Assembly: GCA_002340515.1 (NCBI GenBank)
Contig: DDMF01000070.1
Coordinates: 19,933-43,777 of the forward strand
From: Rhodobacteraceae bacterium UBA2553
GTDB taxonomy: Bacteria; Pseudomonadota; Alphaproteobacteria; Rhodobacterales; Rhodobacteraceae
Reading direction: 5' to 3'
DNA: 23,845 nt
Shown: one piece after another, positions 6,241-14,010 of the stretch
Position numbering within the stretch: position 1 is the stretch's first letter
Layout: each line of letters begins with the position of its first letter
Notes under the pieces: model-generated
Database searches by the model: none
What the model was told of the DNA's origin: nothing
What the model saw: only the letters and a program-made list of their open reading frames with translations
Position numbers and translations under genes: made by a program

Positions 6241-9030
6241 ATGAGCTTGTACACAGATTACCTAACCGAGATCGCCACCCGCAAAGAGCAGGGATTGAAC
6301 CCCAAGCCCATTGATGATGGTGCGCTGGTCAAGGACCTTATCGCGCAGATTAAAGATGCCGGGAATGCGCATCGCGATGCCTCGCTGAATTTCTTCATCT
6401 ATAACACCTTGCCCGGTACAACGAGTGCGGCTGGCGAAAAGGCTCAGTTTTTGAAAGAGATTATTCTTGGCACCTCTGTCGTCAAAGAAATCACGCCGAC
6501 CTTTGCGTTTGAATTGTTGTCGCACATGAAGGGTGGCCCTTCGGTTGATGCGCTGCTTGAGCTTGCCCTGGGCGAGGACGCCTCCATCGCTGAGCAAGCT
6601 GCCGACGTTCTAAAAACCCAAGTGTTCCTGTATGAGGCCGACACCGACCGTTTGGACGCCGCTTATAAAGCGGGCAATCCTGTGGCCAAGGACATTCTGG
6701 AAAGCTATGCCAAAGCAGAGTTCTTCACCAAACTTCCTGACGTGGAAGAAGAGATCAAAGTTGTGACTTATATCGCTGGCGAAGGCGATATCTCGACCGA
6801 TCTTCTGTCCCCCGGCAATCAGGCGCATTCGCGCGCTGACCGTGAATTGCACGGCAAATGCATGATCACCCCCGAGGCACAGGCCGAAATCCAAGAGCTG
6901 CAAAAACAACACCCAGATGCGCGCGTGATGCTGATTGCGGAAAAAGGCACCATGGGTGTGGGATCAAGCCGTATGTCCGGCGTGAACAACGTGGCCCTTT
7001 GGACCGGCAAACAAGCCTCGCCTTACGTACCGTTTGTGAACTTTGCCCCTGTTGTGGCTGGCACCAACGGCATTTCGCCGATCTTCCTGACCACTGTTGG
7101 CGTCACCGGCGGCATTGGTCTTGACCTGAAAAACTGGGTCAAAAAGAAAGACGCGGATGGCAACACCGTGCTGGATGAAAACGGCGATGCGGTGCTGGAG
7201 CAAACCTATTCGGTGGAAACCGGCACGGTGCTGACCATCAATTCCAAAACCAAAAAGCTTTATGACGCAGACGGCACCGAACTGGTGGATATCTCGGCCG
7301 CGTTTACCCCGCAGAAGGTTGAGTTTATGAAGGCGGGCGGCTCTTACGCCGTTGTCTTCGGGAAGAAACTGCAAACATTTGCGGCTGAAGCACTGGGCCA
7401 AGAGCTGAAATCAGCCTTTGCCCCGTCAAAAGAAATCACCGACGAAACCCGCGGCTTGACCGCCGTTGAAAAAATCTTCAACCGCAACGCCCGTGGCGTC
7501 AGCGCCAAAGGCGACTTGCACGCCGGTTCCGACGTGCGCGTTGCGGTCAATATCGTGGGCTCGCAAGACACCACCGGCTTGATGACCTCACAAGAACTCG
7601 AAGCAATGGCTGCCACCGTGATCTCGCCATCGGTTGATGGCGCCTATCAATCGGGCTGTCACACGGCGTCGGTTTGGGACAAAAAGGCACAGGCCAACAT
7701 CCCGAAATTGATGAGCTTTATGAACAAGTTCGGCCTGATCACCGCGCGTGACCCCAAGGGCGAATATCACGCGATGACCGACGTGATCCACAAGGTGCTG
7801 AACGACATCACCGTGGACGATTGGGACATCACCATCGGCGGCGACAGCCACACACGTATGTCGAAAGGCGTGGCATTTGGGGCGGACTCCGGCACCGTGG
7901 CTTTGGCGCTTGCAACCGGTGAAGCCACCATGCCGATCCCGGAATCAGTGAAAGTGACCTTCAAGGGCAAAATGGCCGACCACATGGATTTCCGTGATGT
8001 CGTGCACGCCACTCAGTTGCAAATGTTGGCCCAACACGGCGACAATGTGTTCCAAGGCCGCGTGATTGAAGTGCATATTGGCACGCTTTTGGCGGACCAA
8101 GCGTTCACCTTCACCGACTGGACAGCTGAGATGAAGGCGAAAGCCTCGATCTGTATTTCAAACGATGAGACATTGATCGGGTCCTTGGAGCTGGCGAAAT
8201 CACGCATCCAGATCATGATCAACAAGGGCATGGACAACGCCGCACAGACCCTTCAGGGACTGATCGACAAAGCCGACGCGCGTATTGCTGAGATCAAATC
8301 AGGCACCAACCCCGCCCTGACACCGGATGATAACGCCAAATATTTTGCCGAAGTTGTGGTCGATCTGGACGAGATTGTTGAGCCGATGATCGCCGATCCG
8401 GACGTAAATAACGACGACGTATCAAAGCGTTATACCCATGACACCATCCGCCCGATTTCCTATTACAAAGCTGAGAAGAAAGTGGATCTGGGCTTTGTCG
8501 GCTCGTGCATGGTCCACAAAGGCGACATGAAAATCGTCGCTCAGATGCTGAAAAACATCGAAAAGGCAAACGGCACGGTCGAATTCAAGGCCCCGCTGGT
8601 TGTTGCCGCCCCCACCTATAACATCATCGACGAGATGAAGGCTGAGGGCGATTGGGAAATCCTGCAACGCTATTCGGGTTTTGAGTTTGACGACATGTTC
8701 CCAAAGGCAAACGCCCGGACCGAGTATGAAAACATCCTCTATCTCGAACGCCCCGGCTGTAACCTTTGCATGGGAAACCAGGAAAAAGCAGCCAAAGGCG
8801 ACACGGTTCTGGCCACCTCGACCCGCCTGTTCCAAGGCCGTGTTGTGGAAGACAGCGTTGAGAAGAAAGGGGAAAGCCTCTTGGCCTCAACCCCGGTTGT
8901 GGTGCTCTCCGCTATCCTTGGGCGCACCCCAACCATGGACGAGTACAAAGCCGCCGTTGAGGGTATTGATTTGACCAAATTCGCACCGCCCGTCGAAAAA
9001 CCGGCAGGTACACGCTCGGCCCATTTCTAA
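6241..9030 (+). CDS. acnB: Aconitate hydratase B (also possible 2-methylisocitrate dehydratase)
   Basis: Cytoplasmic [4Fe-4S] enzyme interconverting citrate and isocitrate in the TCA cycle; AcnB proteins also often dehydrate 2-methylisocitrate. The protein is 929 aa, longer than the roughly 865 aa of E. coli AcnB. The N-terminal HEAT-like domain (MSLYTDYLTEIATRKEQGL, about 1-160) is diagnostic of AcnB rather than AcnA. Then come the swivelling domain with GTMGVGSSRMSGVNN and the catalytic domains with VGSQDTTGLMT, GGDSHTRMSKG and SGCHTASVW. The cluster ligands are predicted as C756 (GSCM), C840 and C843 (CNLC). Extra length includes an Asp/Gly-rich insert around residues 301-322. The ribosome binding site is weak (GGA about 8 bp upstream). 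No prp genes are nearby, so the TCA role is the simpler reading. Confidence 0.96.
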   Translation: MSLYTDYLTEIATRKEQGLNPKPIDDGALVKDLIAQIKDAGNAHRDASLNFFIYNTLPGTTSAAGEKAQFLKEIILGTSVVKEITPTFAFELLSHMKGGPSVDALLELALGEDASIAEQAADVLKTQVFLYEADTDRLDAAYKAGNPVAKDILESYAKAEFFTKLPDVEEEIKVVTYIAGEGDISTDLLSPGNQAHSRADRELHGKCMITPEAQAEIQELQKQHPDARVMLIAEKGTMGVGSSRMSGVNNVALWTGKQASPYVPFVNFAPVVAGTNGISPIFLTTVGVTGGIGLDLKNWVKKKDADGNTVLDENGDAVLEQTYSVETGTVLTINSKTKKLYDADGTELVDISAAFTPQKVEFMKAGGSYAVVFGKKLQTFAAEALGQELKSAFAPSKEITDETRGLTAVEKIFNRNARGVSAKGDLHAGSDVRVAVNIVGSQDTTGLMTSQELEAMAATVISPSVDGAYQSGCHTASVWDKKAQANIPKLMSFMNKFGLITARDPKGEYHAMTDVIHKVLNDITVDDWDITIGGDSHTRMSKGVAFGADSGTVALALATGEATMPIPESVKVTFKGKMADHMDFRDVVHATQLQMLAQHGDNVFQGRVIEVHIGTLLADQAFTFTDWTAEMKAKASICISNDETLIGSLELAKSRIQIMINKGMDNAAQTLQGLIDKADARIAEIKSGTNPALTPDDNAKYFAEVVVDLDEIVEPMIADPDVNNDDVSKRYTHDTIRPISYYKAEKKVDLGFVGSCMVHKGDMKIVAQMLKNIEKANGTVEFKAPLVVAAPTYNIIDEMKAEGDWEILQRYSGFEFDDMFPKANARTEYENILYLERPGCNLCMGNQEKAAKGDTVLATSTRLFQGRVVEDSVEKKGESLLASTPVVVLSAILGRTPTMDEYKAAVEGIDLTKFAPPVEKPAGTRSAHF

Positions 9031-9054
9031 GTAAGGGCCTGACGTCACATCATT

Positions 9055-9093
9055 CTGAACCGCACGAGCAAAAAACCCGCTTGTGCGGTTCAG
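9055..9093 (+). terminator. Strong hairpin after acnB, terminator-like but without T-tract
   Basis: Arms at 9055-9069 (CTGAACCGCACGAGC) and 9079-9093 (GCTTGTGCGGTTCAG) form a 15-bp stem with one G-U pair around a 9-nt loop, 24 bp after the acnB stop. No run of T follows, so it may act as an mRNA 3'-end stabiliser or a non-canonical terminator. The remaining spacer up to 9320 holds a 13-bp inverted repeat and presumably the promoter of the next gene, but no supported ORF. Confidence 0.55.
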
Positions 9094-9229
9094 CTAGCAA
9101 GCATTTGCAAGACTGAACCATCGCGCCTCGGACAGTTGCTTCTGCGACCGGTGGATCTACGTTCATGCCAACGCCGCGACGCCTCCTCACTGGGGCCAAT
9201 AGGAAATTTCACTGGTCGCAATTTCAGCA

Positions 9230-9242
9230 TTCGCGTCGCGAA
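9230..9242. repeat. Short inverted repeat upstream of the GlxA-type regulator gene
   Basis: TTCGCGTCGCGAA has 6-bp perfect arms around one base, about 80 bp upstream of the regulator start at 9321. It could be an operator, but GC-rich short palindromes arise easily by chance. Confidence 0.2.
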
Positions 9243-9320
9243 ACCATGTGCATGCGCGCGGTAAATCTGGTGTGGTCATTCGAATTCCTTCAGCGACAAC
9301 AGCTGTGTTAGGCTTATGAC

Positions 9321-10328
9321 ATGAAACAACGTAGCTTTGTGCCCAAAGGGGCCGCCTGTTTTCACATTGATTATGATGGCCCGGGGACGGACATCTATTT
9401 TCTGCTCTTGCCCAAACTGACCATGCTTGCGCTGAGCGCGGCGGTGGAACCGTTACGCATCGCCAATCAGGTGACCAATAAAGAGCTATACCGTTGGCAT
9501 TTGCTGACGGAAGACGGCGGGCCGGTTCAATGCTCCAACGGTATTGCCGTGACCCCAGATTACGACCTGATCAACCTGCCGAAATCCTCGATGGCATTTA
9601 TATGTTCCGGGGTGGAGCCAATTGACAGCACAAGCAGCAAAATTTTGAACTGGATCGGTCGGCAACGTGCTTTTGGCTGTCAGATTGGGGGAATTTGCAC
9701 CGGGGCATTTACCTTGGCCAAAGCGGGCCTTTTACAGGGGCGAAGCTTCACCCTGCATTGGGAAAACCAACCCGCCTTTATCGAACATTTCATCGGGCTG
9801 GAGCCCACCAACAATCTTTATGAAATCGACGATGGCGTCATGACCTGCGGCGGTGGAAACGCCTCGCTCGACATGATGCTGAACATGATCGAACGGGATC
9901 ACGGAAAAGATCTTGCGGTGATCATTTCAGATATGTGTATCCATGCACGATCCAACACCCGAAAATCCCCCCAGAAATCCGCCTATTCCGAAGCATTAAG
10001 CGTTAGAAATCAGCACCTTATCAACGCGATGCAATTCATGAACGCCTCTCTCGAAGACAGCGTCAGCATGGACGAGGTGGCCAAAGAAGTGAATATTTCA
10101 CGGCGCCAGCTGGAGCGGCTGTTTAAGCTTTACGTGCGCACGACACCGCTTCAATTCTACGCGGATCTTCGTGTGAAAAGGGCCTATGCACTGCTAAATG
10201 AAACCAGCCTGTCGATTACTGAAATTGCGGCGGCATCTGGGTTTACCAGCACCTCGCAGCTTGCCATCCAGTTTCGAAAACGATTTGGGCACTCCCCCTC
10301 TTCGTTTCGCAAAACGTGGAACGACTGA
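9321..10328 (+). CDS. GlxA-family transcriptional regulator (DJ-1/PfpI-like plus AraC HTH)
   Basis: Predicted DNA-binding regulator of 335 aa with two parts. Residues about 22-200 form a DJ-1/PfpI (class I amidotransferase-like) sensor domain: YFLLLPKLTMLALSAAVEPL, then the elbow GGICTGAFTLAKAGLL with Cys126 at the nucleophile position. Residues about 232-333 are an AraC-type domain with helix-turn-helix motifs near 250-270 (SMDEVAKEVNISRRQLERLF) and 299-320 (ITEIAAASGFTSTSQLAIQF), ending in the family pattern GHSPSSFRKTW. Relatives of this architecture (GbdR, CdhR, ArgR of Pseudomonas) activate catabolism of quaternary amines or basic amino acids. Here it faces the puuB-spuC unit, its stop one base from the puuB stop, so a role in polyamine or amine catabolism is a reasonable inference but unproven. 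The ribosome binding site is weak (TAGG). Confidence 0.88.
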   Translation: MKQRSFVPKGAACFHIDYDGPGTDIYFLLLPKLTMLALSAAVEPLRIANQVTNKELYRWHLLTEDGGPVQCSNGIAVTPDYDLINLPKSSMAFICSGVEPIDSTSSKILNWIGRQRAFGCQIGGICTGAFTLAKAGLLQGRSFTLHWENQPAFIEHFIGLEPTNNLYEIDDGVMTCGGGNASLDMMLNMIERDHGKDLAVIISDMCIHARSNTRKSPQKSAYSEALSVRNQHLINAMQFMNASLEDSVSMDEVAKEVNISRRQLERLFKLYVRTTPLQFYADLRVKRAYALLNETSLSITEIAAASGFTSTSQLAIQFRKRFGHSPSSFRKTWND

Positions 10329-10329
10329 C

Positions 10330-11631
10330 CTACAGCTTGTCGCGGAGCGAAAACCACAACATCGCTACCACCAATAGGGGCCAACGGAGCGTCGCCCCGC
10401 CCGGAAAGCGCGGCGTTGGAATATTTGCCATAAGATCAAACCGCTCCGCCTGCCCCGCCAACGCTTCCGCTGCCAATTTGCCACCAAGTGTCGCCATCGC
10501 CACCCCGTGCCCGGAGTAGCCGGACGCCGACAGGATATTGCCGTTTAAGCGCGCGAAATGCGGCATTCGGTTTAACGTGATGCCCAATGTTCCGCCCCAT
10601 GCATAATCAATGCGCGTGTCTTTCAGCTGCGGATAAATCTCTAGCATCGGTTTTGACACCAGCTTCACGATGTCTTTTGGAAACCGATAACCATAGCTTT
10701 CCGCCCCGCCAAACAACATCCTATTGTCTTCGGACAGGCGGAAATAATTGATCACAAATTTACTGTCCGCCACCGCATGCCCTTCGCGGATCAAACCCTT
10801 GGCGAAATCTTCCTCCAACGGTTCGGTCGCAAGGATATAATTGTTAATCGGCATCACCCGCGCGGCGACGTTTTTCTGCGCATGGCCCAAATAGCCATTG
10901 CAGGCCCAAAGGACGTAACGCGCAGAAATATTGGAACTTTCCGTCATCACCTTTGCAGGATCACCCTCAACCACCTTAGAAACGCGGGTTGTTTCAAAGA
11001 TCCGCACCCCTTTGGTGACAGCCGCACGCGCCATGCCAAACGCCAACCGCAAAGGGTGCGTATGCCCGCCCCCCATATCCAAAGTACCGCCATGATAAAC
11101 AGGCGATCCGCACAGATGGCGCATCTCGTCCTTGTCCACTGGCCGGATCAGATCATACCCATACTCTTCGTTCATTTTCCGCGCATAGGCGTGATTGTCC
11201 GGCACAAACCGCGCGCGGTGATCGGCATGTAAAACGCCATTGGTGAACCCCGCCTCTGGGGCGTATTCTGCCACCATATCGCGCACCAATTGCACAGATT
11301 CCAGTGACAGATCCCATAGCCTGCGGGCGGCGGTTTTGCCGACCATTTCCTCAAGCTCATCTTGCTCCAGCCGCTGCCCGGTGCCCACCTGACCACCGTT
11401 GCGACCAGAGGCACCGAAGCCAACCCGGTGGGCTTCAACCAACACGACATCAAAGCCCTTTTCGGCCATATGAAGCGCCGCAGACAGCCCGGTAAATCCC
11501 CCCCCGATGATGCACACATCACAGGATATATCCCCTTTGGCTTCGGGGTAAGGGCCGGGCGCATCCGCCGTCGCTGTGTACCAAGAGTTTGGGTACTGCC
11601 CAACGCGGTCATTAGCGGTAAGGATATCCAT
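10330..11631 (-). CDS. puuB: PuuB-like FAD-dependent gamma-glutamylputrescine / amine oxidoreductase
   Basis: DAO-superfamily flavoprotein, 433 aa from the chosen start MDILTANDRVGQYPNSWY. That start has a GAG-type ribosome site a few bases upstream; an ATG two codons earlier and another 19 codons earlier are less likely. The FAD-binding beta-alpha-beta unit is at about residues 37-68 (CDVCIIGGGFTGLSAALHM), followed by GASGRNGGQVGTGQ, the substrate region and a C-terminal FAD motif (NILSASGYSGHGVAMATLGGK). The end FPGGATLRWPLLVVAMLWFSLRDKL resembles E. coli PuuB. PuuB oxidises gamma-glutamylputrescine to the aldehyde with release of ammonia and peroxide. It lies 66 bp downstream of the spuC-like aminotransferase in the same unit. 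Free amines or another gamma-glutamylated amine are alternative substrates. Confidence 0.82.
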   Translation of the reverse strand: MDILTANDRVGQYPNSWYTATADAPGPYPEAKGDISCDVCIIGGGFTGLSAALHMAEKGFDVVLVEAHRVGFGASGRNGGQVGTGQRLEQDELEEMVGKTAARRLWDLSLESVQLVRDMVAEYAPEAGFTNGVLHADHRARFVPDNHAYARKMNEEYGYDLIRPVDKDEMRHLCGSPVYHGGTLDMGGGHTHPLRLAFGMARAAVTKGVRIFETTRVSKVVEGDPAKVMTESSNISARYVLWACNGYLGHAQKNVAARVMPINNYILATEPLEEDFAKGLIREGHAVADSKFVINYFRLSEDNRMLFGGAESYGYRFPKDIVKLVSKPMLEIYPQLKDTRIDYAWGGTLGITLNRMPHFARLNGNILSASGYSGHGVAMATLGGKLAAEALAGQAERFDLMANIPTPRFPGGATLRWPLLVVAMLWFSLRDKL

Positions 11632-11697
11632 GATCATCTCACGATTGGAGGGGGTTGAGGCCCGCCACACGGCAGGCCTCGTCTTCAAAACCGGCTA

Positions 11698-13092
11698 TCA
11701 GGCTTCAACAAACAGCCCCTGCGCCTTGATCTTTTCATAGGCCTGATCCAGTGACTTGCGCGCGCGTTCGATCAGGATGTCAATTTCCGCAGGCGTGATC
11801 ACCAAAGGCGGTGCGATGATCATCCGATCCCCCACATGGCGCATGATCAGATTGTTTCCAAAGCTGCATTCCCGCGTGATGTACCCCACGGTGCCCGCGT
11901 CAGATGCAAATTTGGCGCGTGTTTCCTTGTTGGGGGTCAACGCAAGGGATGCCATCAGACCGATAATCTTGGTCTCTCCCACCATCGGATGATCCGCAAG
12001 CGAATGCCATTTTTCGGCCAGATAAGGTGCGGCCACATTGCGGACATGATCCACAATGTTTTCTTCTTCGATAATGCGCAGATTCTCAAGTGCAACAGCA
12101 CAGGCCACCGGGTGACCGGAATAGGTATAGCCGTGGTTGAACTCGGTTCCTGCCAGAACATTGGCCACTTTGTCGTTCACAATTGAACCGCCGATGGGCG
12201 CATAGCCAGAGCTGAGACCCTTTGCGATGGTCATAATATCTGGGGTAATACCCACAGTTTGCGACCCAAACCAATTGCCGGTGCGACCAAAGCCACAGAT
12301 CACCTCATCGGCGATCAACAGAATATCGTATTTGTCGCAGATCCGTTGAATTTCAGGCCAGTAGTTGTCGGGCGCAATAATCACACCCCCTGCCCCTTGC
12401 ACAGGTTCGGCGATAAAGGCAGCCACTTTATCGGCGCCGATCTCATTGATCTTCGCTTCGAGCTGCTGGGCACGCTCCAGACCAAAGTCTTCTGGCGAAG
12501 TATCGCCCCCTTCAGCCCACCAATGCGGCTGATCGATGAATTCAATTCCGGGGATTGGCAGGCTGCCCTGACCATGCATGCCCTTCATTCCGCCCAGCGA
12601 CGTGCCGCCAACGGTTGATCCGTGATAAGCATTCCAGCGCGAAATAATCACGTCACGCTCTGGTTGACCCTTTTCGGCCCAATAGGTGCGCACCATCCGA
12701 ATATTGGTGTCATTGGCATCAGATCCGCCATTTGCATAGAACACATGGTTCAAATCCCCTGGCGCCAATTCAGCAAGCTTCTGCGCCAATGCAAGAGCGG
12801 GAATATGAGTGGTTTGGAAAAACGTGTTGTAATACGGCAGCTCGCGCATTTGACGCGCAGCGACATCCGCCAGCTCATCCCGGCCATAGCCAATATTCAC
12901 GCACCACAGGCCAGCCATTGCGTCTAGCACCTCTTCGCCTTCACTATCTTTTAGATAAACGCCCTTCGCGGAGGTGATGACTCGCGCCCCTTTTTGCTTC
13001 AATTCACCGTCAGCAGTGAAGGGGTGCATATGGTGTGCAGCGTCAATGGCTTGCAGCTCTGCAGTTGGCAGGTGATTCGTAATTTTGTTCAT
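11698..13092 (-). CDS. spuC: SpuC-like putrescine/polyamine-pyruvate aminotransferase
   Basis: Class III PLP-dependent aminotransferase, 464 aa. The start MNKITNHLPTAELQAIDAAHH follows AGGAG at 8 bp; a longer ATG 16 codons upstream lies in front of that site and is rejected. The PLP-binding lysine is K291 in IAKGLSSGYAPIGG and the ring-nitrogen Asp is D262 in ADEVICGFGRTG. Other landmarks are LDAMAGLWCVNIGYG, RWNAYHGSTVGGTSLGGMK and FIAEPVQGAGGV. The sequence is very like my recollection of Pseudomonas SpuC, which transfers the amino group of putrescine (and related diamines) to pyruvate, giving 4-aminobutanal. The family also includes beta-alanine and taurine transaminases, so substrate is not certain. 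It is followed by puuB and preceded by gntR, with its own promoter and two candidate operators upstream. Confidence 0.86.
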   Translation of the reverse strand: MNKITNHLPTAELQAIDAAHHMHPFTADGELKQKGARVITSAKGVYLKDSEGEEVLDAMAGLWCVNIGYGRDELADVAARQMRELPYYNTFFQTTHIPALALAQKLAELAPGDLNHVFYANGGSDANDTNIRMVRTYWAEKGQPERDVIISRWNAYHGSTVGGTSLGGMKGMHGQGSLPIPGIEFIDQPHWWAEGGDTSPEDFGLERAQQLEAKINEIGADKVAAFIAEPVQGAGGVIIAPDNYWPEIQRICDKYDILLIADEVICGFGRTGNWFGSQTVGITPDIMTIAKGLSSGYAPIGGSIVNDKVANVLAGTEFNHGYTYSGHPVACAVALENLRIIEEENIVDHVRNVAAPYLAEKWHSLADHPMVGETKIIGLMASLALTPNKETRAKFASDAGTVGYITRECSFGNNLIMRHVGDRMIIAPPLVITPAEIDILIERARKSLDQAYEKIKAQGLFVEA

Positions 13093-13141
13093 TTCGGACA
13101 CTCCTAAGGCCGGTCCAACCGGCACATTCATACTTGCCACC

Positions 13142-13169
13142 AGAATATGATCAAAAAAAATGGTGTCAA
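13142..13169 (-). promoter_or_regulatory. Sigma-70-type promoter of the spuC-puuB unit
   Basis: Reading the minus strand, a perfect -35 TTGACA (13169-13164), a 16-bp spacer and a -10-like TATTCT (13147-13142) lie about 50 bp upstream of the aminotransferase start. The spacer contains a T8 run and the TGATCA core, so a repressor bound there would occlude RNA polymerase. Confidence 0.6.
13145..13160 (-). promoter_or_regulatory. Candidate GntR operator, site A (spuC promoter)
   Basis: On the minus strand this reads TTTTTTTTGATCATAT. It matches site C in front of potD at 15 of 16 positions. It lies between the -35 and -10 elements of the spuC promoter and slightly overlaps the -10, a classic repressor position. 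Confidence 0.6.
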
Positions 13170-13180
13170 CGGGGAGCGTT

Positions 13181-13196
13181 AAATATGATCAAATAT
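13181..13196 (-). promoter_or_regulatory. Candidate GntR operator, site B (overlaps the gntR stop)
   Basis: Minus strand ATATTTGATCATATTT. It shares TTTGATCATAT with site A and is itself close to a palindrome around TGATCA. It is 38 bp upstream of site A (core to core) and contains the stop codon of the regulator gene. It could support cooperative binding with site A. Confidence 0.5.
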
Positions 13197-13848
13197 CTCC
13201 ATCACGCAGGATCGATCTGACCTGTGCGATTCCCTGTTCAATGTCACCGTGAATGGCCTCGGCCACCCCTTGGGCATCTCCCGCCCGAAGGGCCGCAAGT
13301 GCCTCGGCATGTTTGTCCGGAAGGTTGGCGGTTCCATAGCGACCAAGAACCACGCGAAGCGACGGACCAGCCCGCAGCCAAAGCATATTTGCGATCGACA
13401 AAAGCACGTCCGTTCCCGCGCGTTCATATAGATAGGCATGGAACCGATAGTTGTTTTCCAGATAGCCGCGCACATCGCCACGGGCGATGGCCGCATTTAC
13501 TTCGTCATCAAAGAAAACAAGGCGATCAACATCATCTTTCCCAATGTTTTCAACAGCCTTTCGGGCCAACTCTGGTTCCACGGATAGGCGCGCAAAGCTG
13601 ATCTCTTCCCATTGCGCTATATCAGGATGCGGAACGGAGACCCGGCGATTGCCCTTGAACACCAAAGCCCCTTCAGAGGTGAGCCGTCGGATTGCTTCGC
13701 GCACCGGGGTCATGCCCACATCCAGTTCAGCGACCAAGCCCTGAATGGTCACTGGCTGTCCGGGCGCAAGTTCACCAAACAGTATCATATCGCGCAGTTT
13801 GCGATAGACCTTTTGGTGGTCCGGCAATTTGGCGGTTTTTTCTTCCAC
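13189..13848 (-). CDS. GntR-family (FCD domain) regulator, probable repressor of the polyamine genes
   Basis: DNA-binding regulator of 219 aa from the GTG start at 13848, chosen because GGAGAG lies 6 bp upstream; another GTG six codons earlier has no comparable site. The N-terminal winged helix (about residues 8-74) shows VYRKLRDMILFGELAPGQPVTIQGLVAELDVGMTPVREAIRRLTSEGAL, here seen as the usual GntR pattern ending MTPVREA. The rest is an all-helical FCD effector domain; His residues in RFHAYLY, DKHAEAL and AIHGDI are placed where FCD proteins bind a metal. It lies between spuC and potD, divergent from potD, and three similar TGATCA elements flank it. I infer that it represses both arms until a polyamine or catabolite binds; the ligand is not readable from sequence. 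Confidence 0.88.
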   Translation of the reverse strand: MEEKTAKLPDHQKVYRKLRDMILFGELAPGQPVTIQGLVAELDVGMTPVREAIRRLTSEGALVFKGNRRVSVPHPDIAQWEEISFARLSVEPELARKAVENIGKDDVDRLVFFDDEVNAAIARGDVRGYLENNYRFHAYLYERAGTDVLLSIANMLWLRAGPSLRVVLGRYGTANLPDKHAEALAALRAGDAQGVAEAIHGDIEQGIAQVRSILRDGDI

Positions 13849-13953
13849 CTTGCTCTCTCCTGTCACAAAATCTTTGCCAATTCAGGCCACGTAGATAATC
13901 TTTTTTTGAACCCTAACCTGACACGGGTAATTTTACCATATTGCGCGAAGACG

Positions 13954-13969
13954 TTTTTTTTGATCAAAT
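13954..13969 (+). promoter_or_regulatory. Candidate GntR operator, site C (potD promoter region)
   Basis: TTTTTTTTGATCAAAT, 41 bp before the potD start, in the 162-bp divergent spacer between gntR and potD. It differs from site A at one of 16 positions. Possible promoters are TTGAAC-16 bp-TAATTT just upstream, or TTGCGC (13941) with TCAAAT overlapping the site; I cannot decide between them. Confidence 0.55.
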
Positions 13970-14010
13970 ATCCAGCAACGGGCCAAAGGCTCATACACAG
14001 GGAGAATAAA

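Noticed and set aside
11631..11848. Additional TGATCA hexamers near the puuB start and within spuC
   Set aside because: They lack the T-run and AT-rich flanks of sites A-C, and a 6-mer is expected several times by chance in a window of this size.
13612..14010. Long upstream extension of the potD reading frame
   Set aside because: It runs antisense to gntR and through its promoter. The ATG at 14011 has a good ribosome site and starts a clear signal peptide.
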